This document shows positions 46,671 through 56,118 of a DNA stretch of 64,000 nt, one piece after another. A model generated the notes under the pieces. It saw nothing but the letters and a program-made list of their open reading frames with translations. It had not been told where the DNA came from and did no database searches. The DNA is taken from NCBI RefSeq assembly GCF_021049285.1, contig NZ_CP088017.1:682001-746000 (forward strand). Reading direction: 5' to 3'. This stretch comes from Ruania halotolerans. Its GTDB lineage: Bacteria; Actinomycetota; Actinomycetes; Actinomycetales; Beutenbergiaceae. Position numbers and translations under genes: made by a program. The stretch's first letter is position 1, and each line of letters begins with the position of its first letter.

Positions 46671-47621
46671 TCAGGTTCGCGAAGTGAGGGTCACCAGGGT
46701 GACGCTCGGCCGGCACGCGAATCGCACGGGCGTGTATGGGCTGGTGCCGATCCCGTTGCTCACATGCAGCCATGCAGAACCGGGATCGCCGGCAGTCCCG
46801 GGCCACCCGCTGAGCCCACTAGCGCGGCTGGTGTCGAGGTCGCAATTGGTCACCAGAGCTCCGTAGCCGGGCACGCACAGTTGCCCGCCGTGCGTGTGAC
46901 CGGCGAGGATCACCTCGCATCCGTCCGCGTGCATCGTGTTCAGCACCCGCTGGTAGGGCGCGTGTGCGACGCCCAGCCGCACCGCCGCGCTCGCATCGGA
47001 AGGGGCGTCCTCGCGAGCAGGGAAGCTGTCCCGGTCCAGGTGTGGATCGTCGACTCCGACCAGCTCGAACTCGACGCCTCGAACGGTGAGCGTGTCGCGC
47101 CGATTCGTCAGGTCTCGCCACCCGGCGGCGGAGAACGCCTTGCCCAGCTCCCGCCCAGGCAGATTCTCCGGGGGTTGATCGCCAGAGTCCGGTCGGCGAG
47201 GGTCGGCGAGGAGGTATCGGGCTGGGTTTTTCGCCTGCGGGCCGAAGTAGTCGTTGGAGCCCATCACGAATGCGCCAGGGCGAGTCAGGAGTGGCTCAAG
47301 TGCGTGCAGCACCGCGGGCAAGGCGCGGCGGTGCGCCATGTTGTCGCCGGTGTTGACCACCAGATCCGGTTCGAGTGCCGCCAAACTGCGCAGCCATGCG
47401 ATCGTGCGGTGCTGGCGGGGGAGCAGGTGCAGGTCCGAGATGTGCAGTAGCCGGATCTCCGGCGCCGTGGGCGCCAGGATCGGGATCCGCACCTGGCGCA
47501 CGGTGTAGGCCCGAGCTTCGAGAAGGGACCAGCCGAGCACACCGAGTCCGACGGCAGCCACGGCACCTACCGCGGTGAGGGCGCCCCGGGCGGGGCCTGA
47601 CGGAGTTGAGGAAGACATCAC
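46671..47621 (-). CDS. metallophosphoesterase, membrane-anchored
   Basis: 316 residues. One N-terminal membrane segment (about 13-35) is followed by the calcineurin-like phosphoesterase domain: HISDLHLL, VVNTGDN, VMGSNDYFG (in place of GNHE), and the closing ILAGHTHGGQLCVPG. The position next to the penicillin-binding protein and whiB genes matches that of Rv3683 in M. tuberculosis (recalled). It probably hydrolyses a phosphoester at the membrane. The substrate is not known. Confidence 0.9.
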   Translation of the reverse strand: MMSSSTPSGPARGALTAVGAVAAVGLGVLGWSLLEARAYTVRQVRIPILAPTAPEIRLLHISDLHLLPRQHRTIAWLRSLAALEPDLVVNTGDNMAHRRALPAVLHALEPLLTRPGAFVMGSNDYFGPQAKNPARYLLADPRRPDSGDQPPENLPGRELGKAFSAAGWRDLTNRRDTLTVRGVEFELVGVDDPHLDRDSFPAREDAPSDASAAVRLGVAHAPYQRVLNTMHADGCEVILAGHTHGGQLCVPGYGALVTNCDLDTSRASGLSGWPGTAGDPGSAWLHVSNGIGTSPYTPVRFACRPSVTLVTLTSRT

Positions 47622-47633
47622 CAGTGGTCGGTG

Positions 47634-50123
47634 TCAGTCGTCGTCGTTGTTGCCGCGACCATTGCCATTCCCGCCGCCATTGCCGTTTCCGCCGCCATTG
47701 CCCGAACCGCCGCCGTTGTCATCGTCGTCGTCATCGGACTCGTCCTCTTCCGGTTCGGCCCCGTTGCTGATGATCAGCCCCACGGAGGATCCGGGGCGCA
47801 ACTGCGATCCGGCCCCTGGATTGGTGCCGATCACGTTACCTGCAGGCACGCTGTCGCTGTAGGTGGTGGCACTGGCGCGGGGTTGGAATCCGGAGGCGCG
47901 CAGCGTGCTCTCGGCGTCACTTTGGCTCATCCCGACCACACTGGGCACCGCGCGGCGCTCACCGTAGATCTCGCGATCGTTCGCTTCCGGGAACTCCTCC
48001 ACATCCATGCCCTCGGTGGCCTCGGACATATAGTCCTGCCAGATCGGGGCCGCGATGTTCCCGCCATACCAGTACTGACGGGTGACACCGTTGATCGTCT
48101 CGCCGATCATCGATCCGGTGCCCTCGGAGTACCCCACCCAGGCAGCCGTGGCGAGTTGCGGTGTGTAGCCCACGAACCACGCGGCGGAGTCGTCGTTCGC
48201 CGTCCCGGTCTTGCCCGCGATGGGACGCCCGGAGAGCTGGGCGTTCTCGCCTGTACCACCGGGGCCCGCCACCTCCTGCAGCGCGTAGTTCATGGCGTTC
48301 GCGACCCGGGGTTCGAGTACTTGGTTGCATTCCGCGTCCGGCACGGGAATGTCTTCACCGTCCTGGTTCACCACCCGCTCGATCGCGATCGGCGTGCAGT
48401 AGGTGCCACCGGAGGCGTAGGTGGCGAAGGCGGCCGCCATGGTCAGCGGTGCCACCTCGTTCGCTCCCAGGGCCATGGACGGCACCACGGCCATCGAGTA
48501 GTCCCCGTACGGTTCGTCATAGCCCGGACCGGTATACGGCTCGCCGGGTTCGACTGTGGCGTGGTGGAAACCCATGCGTTGCACCGTGTCAGCAATATCG
48601 CACTGATTGAGCTGGTTCGACATATTCGCGAACGCTGTGTTCACCGACTGGCGCGTGGCGTCGAGCACAGTCATCTGCGAGCCGCCGGCACTTTCTAGGT
48701 TGGCCGGCTCCCAGGCATTGACATCGACGAACTGCGGCAGACACGTGTTCCAGGAGGAGCGTGGGAAGGACTGGTTGTCAGTACCGTCCACCCGCTCGCT
48801 CAGTGAGTGCCCGTCGATGAGCCACTGCGTGAGGATGAACGCCTTGAAGGTCGAGCCGGTCTGGAACCCTCGCGATCCGCCGTGGGACTGGTCGGTGTTG
48901 AAGTTCACTTGCGTCGCGCGTGGGTTGTCCTCTGTGGCCGCGCCGTACGGGGTGTTCTGCGCCATCGCGAGAATTCGTCCGGTGCCCGGTTCGACCGTGG
49001 ACGTGGCGGTGGACACGCCCGACTCATCGTCGATCGGGATGTTCTCCACCAAGGCGTCGTAGGCGTCCTGCTGCATGTCCGGGTCGATCGTGGTCTCGAT
49101 CCGCAGACCGCCACGGACCAGGAGCTGATAACGATCGGCCTGGGTCTCACCGAACTCCGGACTCCGCAGTACCTCGGCCCGGACGTAGTCGCAGAAGTAC
49201 GCCGCTGTCCCTGCGGTGGCGCACCCGTTCGGGGTCCGTTGTACATCGTCGCCGAGCATGTCCTCGATCGGAGTGGCGACGGCTTCGTCGAACTCCTCCT
49301 GGGTGATCTTCTCCTGGTTGAGCATCAGCCGGAGCACTGTGTCGCGGCGAATCTGTGCGTTCTCCGGATTGACCACCGGGTTGTGCTTGGCCGGATTCTG
49401 GGTGATCCCGGCCAGTAGTGCGGCCTCGGCCACGGTGAGTTCGGCGGCGCTGTGCGAGAAGAAGTACCGGGAGGCGGCCTCCACGCCGTACTGCGACGGG
49501 CCGAACTGCGCGATGTTCAGGTACCCCTCGAGGATCTCGTCTTTACTGCGTTGCTGCTCCAATGCGATCGCCAGCTTCGCCTCACGGAGCTTACGGCCGA
49601 GGGTAGGTGCGGTGGCCGCGGCGATCGCGTCGGCATCTTCGGCGCGCCGGCCGGCCTCGATCAGCACGTTCTTCACGTACTGCTGGGTCAGGGTCGACCC
49701 GCCCTGATCACTCATACCGAGCACGTTCTGGACGGCGGCACGCATGATCCCTTCCGGGTCCACCCCGCCATGGTCGTAGAAGCGCTGGTCTTCCACGGCC
49801 ACCACGGCCAGTTGGACGTTCTCGGAGATCCGATCCATCGGCCGCACGATTCGGTCCTCGAGGTAGAAGCGCGCGAGCACCGAACCGTCCGAGGCCAGGA
49901 TCACGCTCTGCTCGGAGAGTTCCTCGCTGCCCAGTTCAGTGGGCAGTTCGTCGAACATCCGCGTGGCGGCGTCGGTGGTCGCACCGAGGGCGGCCACGGC
50001 CGGCATGACGAAGCCCGCCGAGAGCACGCCGCCTACGCCCGCGACCATCAGGAACGCGAGGAACATGGAGACCAACTGCGCCACGTTGACCGTGCGAGAG
50101 GTCGCTCGTGAAGGAGGAGCCAT
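47634..50123 (-). CDS. class A penicillin-binding protein with PASTA domain (PonA2-like)
   Basis: 829 residues from ATG 50123. One membrane anchor (about 15-48) precedes a GT51 glycosyltransferase domain with catalytic Glu111 in AVEDQRFYDHGG and the GGSTLTQQYVKN motif. The transpeptidase domain has nucleophile Ser424 (TGSTFKAF), the SVN triad (QSVNTAF) and AGKTGTAND. One PASTA domain (VPSVVGMSQSDAESTLR...) follows. The tail is rich in Glu/Asp and then Gly/Asn (GGNGNGG repeats). It polymerises and cross-links peptidoglycan. It diverges from a WhiB gene, as ponA2 and whiB4 do in mycobacteria. Confidence 0.95.
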   Translation of the reverse strand: MAPPSRATSRTVNVAQLVSMFLAFLMVAGVGGVLSAGFVMPAVAALGATTDAATRMFDELPTELGSEELSEQSVILASDGSVLARFYLEDRIVRPMDRISENVQLAVVAVEDQRFYDHGGVDPEGIMRAAVQNVLGMSDQGGSTLTQQYVKNVLIEAGRRAEDADAIAAATAPTLGRKLREAKLAIALEQQRSKDEILEGYLNIAQFGPSQYGVEAASRYFFSHSAAELTVAEAALLAGITQNPAKHNPVVNPENAQIRRDTVLRLMLNQEKITQEEFDEAVATPIEDMLGDDVQRTPNGCATAGTAAYFCDYVRAEVLRSPEFGETQADRYQLLVRGGLRIETTIDPDMQQDAYDALVENIPIDDESGVSTATSTVEPGTGRILAMAQNTPYGAATEDNPRATQVNFNTDQSHGGSRGFQTGSTFKAFILTQWLIDGHSLSERVDGTDNQSFPRSSWNTCLPQFVDVNAWEPANLESAGGSQMTVLDATRQSVNTAFANMSNQLNQCDIADTVQRMGFHHATVEPGEPYTGPGYDEPYGDYSMAVVPSMALGANEVAPLTMAAAFATYASGGTYCTPIAIERVVNQDGEDIPVPDAECNQVLEPRVANAMNYALQEVAGPGGTGENAQLSGRPIAGKTGTANDDSAAWFVGYTPQLATAAWVGYSEGTGSMIGETINGVTRQYWYGGNIAAPIWQDYMSEATEGMDVEEFPEANDREIYGERRAVPSVVGMSQSDAESTLRASGFQPRASATTYSDSVPAGNVIGTNPGAGSQLRPGSSVGLIISNGAEPEEDESDDDDDDNGGGSGNGGGNGNGGGNGNGRGNNDDD

Positions 50124-50250
50124 ACCCCAAGAGTACGTTGCCCGGCTGACCCGTGGCCCATCTCGACTTTCGTTGTGGCCGGATTCGAGATATAACGCTC
50201 GTGGCGACTGTGATCGCTGACGTTGACAGCAAGGGTGGGCCTCGGGGGAG

Positions 50251-50269
50251 GTCAAGTAGTCAGCTTGAC
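50251..50269. promoter_or_regulatory. inverted repeat upstream of whiB
   Basis: GTCAAG (50251-50256) and CTTGAC (50264-50269) form an inverted repeat with a 7-nt spacer, 44 nt before the whiB start. A TTGACA at 50223-50228 could be a -35 but has no good -10 at the right distance. The role is unproven. Confidence 0.35.
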
Positions 50270-50312
50270 TCGCTTTTGAATCGGTCACGCCACTCAGGGT
50301 GGAGAGGTGTAC

Positions 50313-50657
50313 ATGAGCATCAGGTTCGATGAGGAATGGACGCTCAGGGCGGCGTGCGCGGCACGATCGCCAGATGAACTGTTCGTGCAGGGGGCAGCAC
50401 AGCGCGAAGCGCGCGAGATCTGCTTTACCTGCCCGGTGCGGTTGGAATGCCTGGTGGATGCGCTCGACAATCGGATCCAGTTCGGGGTGTGGGGAGGAAT
50501 GACCGAACGCGAACGCCGGGCATTGCTGCGCAATGAGCCAGATGTGGACTCATGGCGGATCGCGCTGGGAGAGCTCGATGACGAGGAGCTGGACACGTTC
50601 ATCGGGACGCGGCGGTCGAAGGCGCGCCGATGGGTGGCAAGTAGCGGCGTCTCGTAG
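50313..50657 (+). CDS. whiB: WhiB-family iron-sulfur regulator
   Basis: 114 residues from ATG 50313, which is better spaced from GGAGAGG than the GTG at 50307. Four cysteines (15, 37, 40 and 46; C-x2-C-x5-C) bind a [4Fe-4S] cluster. The GVWGG turn (residues about 60-64) and the basic C-terminal tail (RRSKARRW) complete the family pattern. Context next to a PonA2-like gene and before DUF4177/RidA/Crp matches WhiB4 in mycobacteria, a redox sensor. The ArsA-like ATPase genes found there are absent here. Confidence 0.93.
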   Translation: MSIRFDEEWTLRAACAARSPDELFVQGAAQREAREICFTCPVRLECLVDALDNRIQFGVWGGMTERERRALLRNEPDVDSWRIALGELDDEELDTFIGTRRSKARRWVASSGVS

Positions 50658-50666
50658 GATCGCGGC

Positions 50667-50822
50667 ATGACACGCTGGGAGTACGCGACCGTACCGCTGA
50701 TCATCCATGCCACCAAGCAGATCCTCGACCAATGGGGTGAGGACGGCTGGGAACTCGTCCAGGTGGTGCCTGGCCCGGACAACAACGGGCTGGTTGCCTA
50801 CCTGAAACGAGCGAAGGAGTGA
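50667..50822 (+). CDS. DUF4177 small protein
   Basis: A 51-residue frame from ATG 50667, ten bases after whiB, ending at TGA 50820-50822. The sequence MTRWEYATVPLIIHATKQIL, with QWGEDGWELVQVVPG following, is a typical DUF4177 protein. Its stop overlaps the GTG of the RidA gene by four bases (GTGA), so the two are coupled. A small protein of the same family precedes the RidA gene in M. tuberculosis (Rv3678A, recalled). Function unknown. Confidence 0.88.
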   Translation: MTRWEYATVPLIIHATKQILDQWGEDGWELVQVVPGPDNNGLVAYLKRAKE

Positions 50823-51292
50823 GCGCCTCCGCGCGTCTGGCCGAGCTTGGTATCGAGCTGCCCGACGTCGTCCCACCGGTGGCCTCCTATGCACCGGCCG
50901 TGCAGTGGGGCACCCTGATCTACACCTCCGGCCAGGTGCCGTTGGTCTCCGGGGCCCTTGAGCATGCCGGCAAGGTGGGCGAGGGTGAGGGCCTGGTCAG
51001 TGAGGCTGACGCCACGGCGGCCGCCCGCGTTGCCGCACTCAACGCCGTCGCCGCGGCCGCATCGCTGGCCGGCGGCGTGGATCGGATCGTCCGGGTGGTC
51101 AAAGTGGTCGGCTTCGTCGCTTCGGATCCAACATTCACGGGGCAGCCCCGGGTGATCAACGGGGCCTCGAACGTGCTGCAGGACATCTTTGGTGAGGCGG
51201 GCGTGCACGCACGGTCCGCCGTCGGAGTGGCTGTGCTCCCACTGGACGCACCGGTCGAAGTGGAGCTCATCGTCGAGGTAAGCCCCACGTAG
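50819..51292 (+). CDS. RidA family protein (Rv3678c-like)
   Basis: 157 residues from GTG 50819. The YjgF/RidA fold is visible: GTLIYTSGQVPLVSGALEHAGKVGEGEGLVSEADATAAARVAALNAVAAA. The C-terminal segment ARSAVGVAVLPLDAPVEVELIVEV supplies the trimer interface. This long subgroup lacks some active-site residues of the deaminase type, so an enzymatic role is not certain. It is co-translated with the DUF4177 gene and ends at a strong hairpin. Confidence 0.88.
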   Translation: MSASARLAELGIELPDVVPPVASYAPAVQWGTLIYTSGQVPLVSGALEHAGKVGEGEGLVSEADATAAARVAALNAVAAAASLAGGVDRIVRVVKVVGFVASDPTFTGQPRVINGASNVLQDIFGEAGVHARSAVGVAVLPLDAPVEVELIVEVSPT

Positions 51293-51295
51293 ACG

Positions 51296-51337
51296 AACGC
51301 CCTGACGACCGGCCAGGCGGGCCGTCGTCAGGGCGTT
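51296..51337. terminator. bidirectional terminator between RidA and crp
   Basis: A 14-bp perfect stem: AACGCCCTGACGAC (51296-51309) and GTCGTCAGGGCGTT (51324-51337). It stands four bases after the RidA stop and eleven bases before the crp stop, so it can end transcription from both sides. Confidence 0.85.
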
Positions 51338-51347
51338 GGTGTGGGTG

Positions 51348-52025
51348 TCAGCGGGCGCGGTGGGTCAGCCGGTCGATATCCACCAGCACCACCGTGCGGC
51401 CCTGCAGCTGGATCCAGCCGCGGTTGGAGAATTCGGCCAGTGCCTTGTTCACCGTCTCGCGGGTGGCTCCGACGAGCTGGGCAAGTTCCTCTTGGGTGAG
51501 GTCATGGGTGACCCGGAGCCCGGAATCGGTGCGCTCACCGAACCGTCGACCCAGGTCCAACAGCGCCTTCGAGACCCGGCCGGGCACGTCGGAGAAGATC
51601 AGATCGGCCACCTTGTCATTGGTCTGCCGTAGCCGCATCGCCAGGGAGCGCAGCAGATGCTGGGAGACCTCGGGGCGCGCGTCGAGGATCTGCAGCAGGC
51701 CCTGGTGGCTCAACTCGACCAACTCGGTGGTGGCCAGGGCCGTGGCCGTGGCGGTGCGCTTGCCCGGGTCGTACAGGGACACCTCGCCAAGAATCTCGCC
51801 GGGGCCGAGGATGGCGAGGAGGTGCTCACGGCCGTCGGGGGCCATGTGCCCGAGCTTCACCTTGCCGGAACCGATCACGTAGAGCCGGTCGCCGGCGGAG
51901 CCTTCGTGGAAGATCTCCTCACCGCGACGGAACGTGAGTTCTCCGGTGCGTTCGCGAACCGCGCGATAACTCTCATCGCTCAGCTCAGCGAAGAGCGGGG
52001 CGGATCGAACGACAGCCTCGTCCAT
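51348..52025 (-). CDS. crp: Crp/Fnr family cyclic-AMP-responsive global regulator (GlxR/Crp)
   Basis: 225 residues, as in GlxR of corynebacteria and Crp of M. tuberculosis. The cyclic-nucleotide-binding beta-barrel covers about 10-125, with GEILGEVSLYDPGKRTATATALA as the phosphate-binding cassette. A long dimer helix (about 128-155) precedes the winged helix (LTQEELAQLVGATRETVNKALAEF). It is expected to bind TGTGA-N6-TCACA sites genome-wide. One near-consensus site lies just upstream of its own gene. Confidence 0.93.
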   Translation of the reverse strand: MDEAVVRSAPLFAELSDESYRAVRERTGELTFRRGEEIFHEGSAGDRLYVIGSGKVKLGHMAPDGREHLLAILGPGEILGEVSLYDPGKRTATATALATTELVELSHQGLLQILDARPEVSQHLLRSLAMRLRQTNDKVADLIFSDVPGRVSKALLDLGRRFGERTDSGLRVTHDLTQEELAQLVGATRETVNKALAEFSNRGWIQLQGRTVVLVDIDRLTHRAR

Positions 52026-52047
52026 CTCAGGATGTCCCTTCAGTTGC

Positions 52048-52063
52048 TGTGAGGTCAGCCACA
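52048..52063. promoter_or_regulatory. Crp/GlxR binding-site candidate
   Basis: TGTGAGGTCAGCCACA matches TGTGA-N6-TCACA with one mismatch. It is 22 nt upstream of the crp start and also lies in the upstream region of the divergent nth gene. Autoregulation is the simplest reading. Confidence 0.7.
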
Positions 52064-52153
52064 GTCTGCCACTCTTCGGCAGGTGGGCACGTCCGCAACG
52101 CTGCGTAGGCTGACCATGTCAGTCACGAACGCCGCAGTTCAGGAGGAACTCGA

Positions 52154-52858
52154 GTGCGCGCAGAACCGCTCCAGATCGACGAACTCCTTGGCGAGGCGTA
52201 CCCCGATGCGCACTGCGAACTCGACTATCGCACACCGCTGGAGCTCCTCGTGGCCACGGTGCTCTCGGCCCAGTGCACGGACGTGCGGGTGAATCTCACC
52301 ACACCCGCCCTGTTCGCCCGGTTTCCCGATGCCGCTGCCTACGCCGGAGCCGATCGCAGCGAGTTGGAAGAGCTCATCCGGCCGACAGGATTCTTCCGGA
52401 ACAAGGCCGCCGCCGTGCAGGGCATCGGTGCCGCGCTGGTGGCCGAGCACGGGGGAGAGGTTCCCTCCACTCTGGAGAAACTGGTCGCTCTCCCAGGCGT
52501 CGGCCGCAAGACCGCCAATGTGGTGCTCGGCAACGCCTTCGACGTCCCGGGGATCACCGTGGACACCCACGTCGGCCGGCTCTCCCGGCGCCTCGGATGG
52601 ACCACGAACACCGATGCGCTGAAGGTGGAACGGGACTTGATGGAGCTGTTTCCGGCCGAACGCTGGGTGATGCTCTGCCACCGCCTGATCTTCCACGGCC
52701 GGCGTACCTGCACCGCCCGCAAGCCCGCCTGCGAAGGATGTCCGATCGCCGACCTGTGCCCGTCCTATCCAACGGGCGAGCCGCCGGCAATGAAAGTAGC
52801 AGTGAAGACAGGCGCGAAGGCCGCTGGAAAGGGACGGAACAGACAAGCGAAGAAGTGA
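52154..52858 (+). CDS. nth: endonuclease III
   Basis: 234 residues from GTG 52154 after AGGAGGAA. The DNA glycosylase/AP lyase has the helix-hairpin-helix [14 protein letters not shown] with catalytic Lys119 and Asp137 in VDTHVGR, close to K120/D138 of E. coli. The [4Fe-4S] cysteines are in [17 protein letters not shown]. The Lys-rich C-terminal tail is common in actinobacteria. It removes oxidised pyrimidines. The crp-nth divergent order matches M. tuberculosis. Confidence 0.96.
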   Translation: MRAEPLQIDELLGEAYPDAHCELDYRTPLELLVATVLSAQCTDVRVNLTTPALFARFPDAAAYAGADRSELEELIRPTGFFRNKAAAVQGIGAALVAEHGGEVPSTLEKLVALPGVGRKTANVVLGNAFDVPGITVDTHVGRLSRRLGWTTNTDALKVERDLMELFPAERWVMLCHRLIFHGRRTCTARKPACEGCPIADLCPSYPTGEPPAMKVAVKTGAKAAGKGRNRQAKK

Positions 52859-52920
52859 AGCAACCTTTTCGGTCACTCAGGCGTGTTCCGGAGACGATGG
52901 AAGTCGCTTACCTCGGCGGC

Positions 52921-53829
52921 TCACTCGAGCTCGTCGAGCCATCCGATCAATAGCTCACTGACCTCCTCCGGCGCTTCCTCAGGAAGCCAGTGCCCGGCGC
53001 CGTCGATCGTCACCCGGGAGTAGCGGGCGTGCGTGTAGTCCCCGTCCCGCCGGTATGAGCTCGAACTGAACACCGGGTCCGCCGAACCACGCACAGACAG
53101 CACCGGAACGCCGATACCGGTGGTCACCTGCGCACGGTACTGCTGGCCGTCCACGCGAGGGGTGGACCGCAATGACCAGCGCAGCTGCTCCATCGCGCTG
53201 TGCGCCACGAACGGCAACTGCATCGCCTGCGTGTACAGCTCCACGGACTCCGGCTCCCAGCCGGGCGCTCCCCACGCACGCAGGAGGCGAGCGACGCCGT
53301 CGGAACGGGTGAAGGACCGCTCCGGGAACCACGGCACCTGGAACTTCGCCAACGTTGCCAGCGTCCCCGCCGGCGTGACCCGCACCGATGGCGTGTGCAA
53401 TGGCACCGGGTGCGGGGCGCCCAGCACTGCGATCGCGCGGGTCACCTCCGGTGCAATCGCCGGCATCGACCAGGCCACCTGGCCGCCGAGGCCGTGCCCG
53501 ATCACGACGGCGTCGCTCGCCCCGAGCGAGCGGATCACCCCGCGTACGTCCGCCACCATCGATGGGGTGTCGTGACCCGAGGGAGGTTTGTCGGATCCCG
53601 CGTAGCCGCGCAGGTCCATAGCCGCCACCCGGTAGCCGGCGGTAGCCAGCGCGGGGAGCTGCGCACGCCACGCCCACCAGAACTGCGGAAAGGCGTGCAG
53701 GAGCACCACGAGGGGAGCATCGCCGTCATCGGGGCCGGCCAGGGCCAGGTGGAATCGGCCTCCGTTAGCGGCCACCATCCGGTGGGTCCAGGGCCCAGCG
53801 GCCAACACGATCGCAGGGTCAACAGTCAC
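52921..53829 (-). CDS. alpha/beta hydrolase, epoxide-hydrolase-like, with altered nucleophile elbow
   Basis: 302 residues. The fold and cap region match epoxide-hydrolase-type enzymes: LHAFPQFWWAWRAQLPAL (oxyanion HGFPQ-like motif), MDLRGYAGSDKP, and the acid-His pair in RGSADPVF and GAGHW. The nucleophile elbow reads GHGLGG, with Gly113 where Asp or Ser is required. The DNA is unambiguous (codon GGC). Normal hydrolase chemistry would therefore be impossible. The position behind nth resembles ephE (Rv3670), as I recall it. It may be a non-catalytic or differently acting member. Confidence 0.85.
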   Translation of the reverse strand: MTVDPAIVLAAGPWTHRMVAANGGRFHLALAGPDDGDAPLVVLLHAFPQFWWAWRAQLPALATAGYRVAAMDLRGYAGSDKPPSGHDTPSMVADVRGVIRSLGASDAVVIGHGLGGQVAWSMPAIAPEVTRAIAVLGAPHPVPLHTPSVRVTPAGTLATLAKFQVPWFPERSFTRSDGVARLLRAWGAPGWEPESVELYTQAMQLPFVAHSAMEQLRWSLRSTPRVDGQQYRAQVTTGIGVPVLSVRGSADPVFSSSSYRRDGDYTHARYSRVTIDGAGHWLPEEAPEEVSELLIGWLDELE

Positions 53830-53920
53830 GAGAGGCGACGTTACCGCGCCGACCGGCGCGGCAAATCATCCCCGAGAGGGACAACTCCCCGTGGGCCAAG
53901 CGCCCCTGCCTCATCCGAAA

Positions 53921-53976
53921 GTGGGGCAACGGTGTAGCCGGTTTCGCGTTCAGTACCGGCCACACCGTTCCCCCAC
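53921..53976 (-). terminator. terminator of the acetyl-CoA synthetase gene
   Basis: Arms of 22 nt (53921-53942 and 53955-53976) match at 20 of 22 positions around a 12-nt loop. On the minus strand it follows the acs stop by 17 nt and is followed by TTTCGG. It separates acs from the hydrolase gene downstream. Confidence 0.8.
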
Positions 53977-53993
53977 AGCAGCGGGGAAGCGGG

Positions 53994-55982
53994 TCAATCC
54001 TGGCTGGAGCTGCCCTGCATCCCGGTGGAAATCAGGTCCATCACCGAACTGTCCGCGAGGGTGGTCACATCGCCCACCTGACGGTTTTCGGCCACGTCCC
54101 GCAGCAGCCGGCGCATGATCTTTCCCGAGCGGGTCTTCGGCAGCTCCGCCACCACGAGGATCGAGCGCGGCTTGGCGATGGGGCCGATCTCGGAGGCGAC
54201 GTGGTTGCGCAGTGCGGCGACCACATCGGCCCCCTCACCCACCTCATCGGCCTTCTCCTGGGCTTCGCCGCGCAGGATCACGAAGGCCACCACGGCCTGG
54301 CCGGTGGTCTCATCACTGGCGCCCACCACGGCGGCCTCGGCCACCCACTCGTGCGAGACGAGGGCGGATTCGATCTCCGTGGTGGACAGGCGGTGCCCCG
54401 AGATGTTCATCACGTCATCCACCCGGCCGAGTAGCCAGATGTCGCCGTCGGCGTCGTACTTGGCACCGTCGCCGGCGAAGTATGTGCCGGGGAAGCGGGA
54501 CCAGTAGGTCTCCTTGAACCGCTCCTCATCGCCCCAGATGCCGCGCAGCATCGAGGGCCACGGCTGGTCCAGCACCAGGTAGCCGCCGCCCCCTGGACCG
54601 ACCGGCTGCCCGGCGTCATCCCAGATGCTCGTCGAGATACCCGGCACCGGCACCTGCGCCGAGCCGGGCTTGGTGGCCGTGACGCCCGGCAGCGGCGAGA
54701 TCATGATCGCGCCAGTCTCCGTCTGCCACCAGGTGTCCACGATCGGGGCCTTGTCTCCACCGATCACCCGGCGGTACCACATCCACGCCTCAGGGTTGAT
54801 CGGCTCACCCACACTCCCCAGCACCCGCAGGGTGCTCAGGTCGAACTTGCCCGGGATCTCCTCACCCCACTTCATGCAGGTGCGGATCGCCGTCGGGGCC
54901 GTGTAGAGGATCGTGACGCCGTACTTCTCCACGATCTCCCACCAACGCCCTTGGTGCGGGCTGTCCGGGGTGCCCTCGTAGATCACCTGGGTGGCACCGT
55001 TGATGAGCGGGCCGTAGGTGACGTAGGAGTGCCCGGTGACCCAGCCGACGTCGGCCGTGCACCAGTACACGTCCGTTTCCGGCTTGAGATCGAACACGTT
55101 CCAGTGCGTGTAGGCCGCCTGGGTGAGGTAGCCGCCGGTGGTGTGCAGGATCCCCTTGGGCTTACCGGTGGTGCCGGAGGTGTAGAGGATGAACAGCGGG
55201 TGCTCGGCCTCCACCGCTACGGGCGTGTGCTTCTCCGGCGCCTCGGCGAGCGCCTCGTGCCACCACACGTCCCGGCCGTCCGTCCACGCCACGTCCTGCT
55301 CGGTGCGGCGCACCACCAGCACGTGCTTGACGTTCGTCTCGCCCTTGGTCAGCGCCTCGTCCACGGCGGGCTTGAGGGCGCTGGGCTTACCGCGGCGGTA
55401 TCCGCCGTCGGCGGTGATCACAGCGCTCGCATCGGCGTCGATGATGCGCGAGTACAGGGCCTCGGCGGAGAAGCCGCCGAAGACCACCGAGTGGGCGGCG
55501 CCGATGCGGGCGCAGGCCAGCATCGCGATCACGGCCTCGGGGATCATCGGCAGATAGATAGCTACCCTGTCACCCGTCACCACGCCGAGCGACTCCAGGG
55601 CGTTCGCGGCCCTGGAGACCTCACGCTGCAGCTCGGCGTAGGTGAGTGTGCGGGTATCACCCGGCTCGCCCTCGAACAGAATCGCGATGCGGTCACCGTT
55701 GCCCGCCTCCACGTGCCGGTCCACGGCGTTGTACGCGGCATTCAGGCGGCCGTCAGCGAACCAGCGGGCTGTCGGGGCACCGGAGAAGTCGAGCACCTCG
55801 GTGAACGGGGTATCCCAGGTGAGGTGGCGGCGGGCCTGCTCGGCCCAGAACTCCAGGCGGTCGGCCTCGGCGCGGGCGTACATGTCGTCTTTGGCGTTCG
55901 CTGCCGCGGCGAACTCCTCCGAGGGCGCGAAGGCGCGCGTCTCGGTGAGGAGGTTCTCCAGGGCGGGATTGTGGTCAGTCAC
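53994..55982 (-). CDS. acs: acetyl-CoA synthetase
   Basis: 662 residues from GTG 55982 after GGAGGAACA; the frame extends further upstream but without family similarity. It activates acetate with ATP and CoA. AMP-binding signature [19 protein letters not shown], the [16 protein letters not shown] segment, and the C-terminal catalytic Lys621 in RSGKIMRR, the residue acetylated in regulated homologues. Acetyl-CoA synthetase genes lie in the same block in M. tuberculosis (Rv3667). No control site is obvious. Confidence 0.96.
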   Translation of the reverse strand: MTDHNPALENLLTETRAFAPSEEFAAAANAKDDMYARAEADRLEFWAEQARRHLTWDTPFTEVLDFSGAPTARWFADGRLNAAYNAVDRHVEAGNGDRIAILFEGEPGDTRTLTYAELQREVSRAANALESLGVVTGDRVAIYLPMIPEAVIAMLACARIGAAHSVVFGGFSAEALYSRIIDADASAVITADGGYRRGKPSALKPAVDEALTKGETNVKHVLVVRRTEQDVAWTDGRDVWWHEALAEAPEKHTPVAVEAEHPLFILYTSGTTGKPKGILHTTGGYLTQAAYTHWNVFDLKPETDVYWCTADVGWVTGHSYVTYGPLINGATQVIYEGTPDSPHQGRWWEIVEKYGVTILYTAPTAIRTCMKWGEEIPGKFDLSTLRVLGSVGEPINPEAWMWYRRVIGGDKAPIVDTWWQTETGAIMISPLPGVTATKPGSAQVPVPGISTSIWDDAGQPVGPGGGGYLVLDQPWPSMLRGIWGDEERFKETYWSRFPGTYFAGDGAKYDADGDIWLLGRVDDVMNISGHRLSTTEIESALVSHEWVAEAAVVGASDETTGQAVVAFVILRGEAQEKADEVGEGADVVAALRNHVASEIGPIAKPRSILVVAELPKTRSGKIMRRLLRDVAENRQVGDVTTLADSSVMDLISTGMQGSSSQD

Positions 55983-56118
55983 TGTTCCTCCGAGCAACGG
56001 CTGTGGTGCATGGCTACCCGCCCAGCCTATGCCCAGCGCCGCCCCCCGTGTAGGCGAGCACAGACGACGGCGGCCGGCCCCCGCCAGGGGACCGGCCGCC
56101 GTCGACGGGGTGCTGTGC

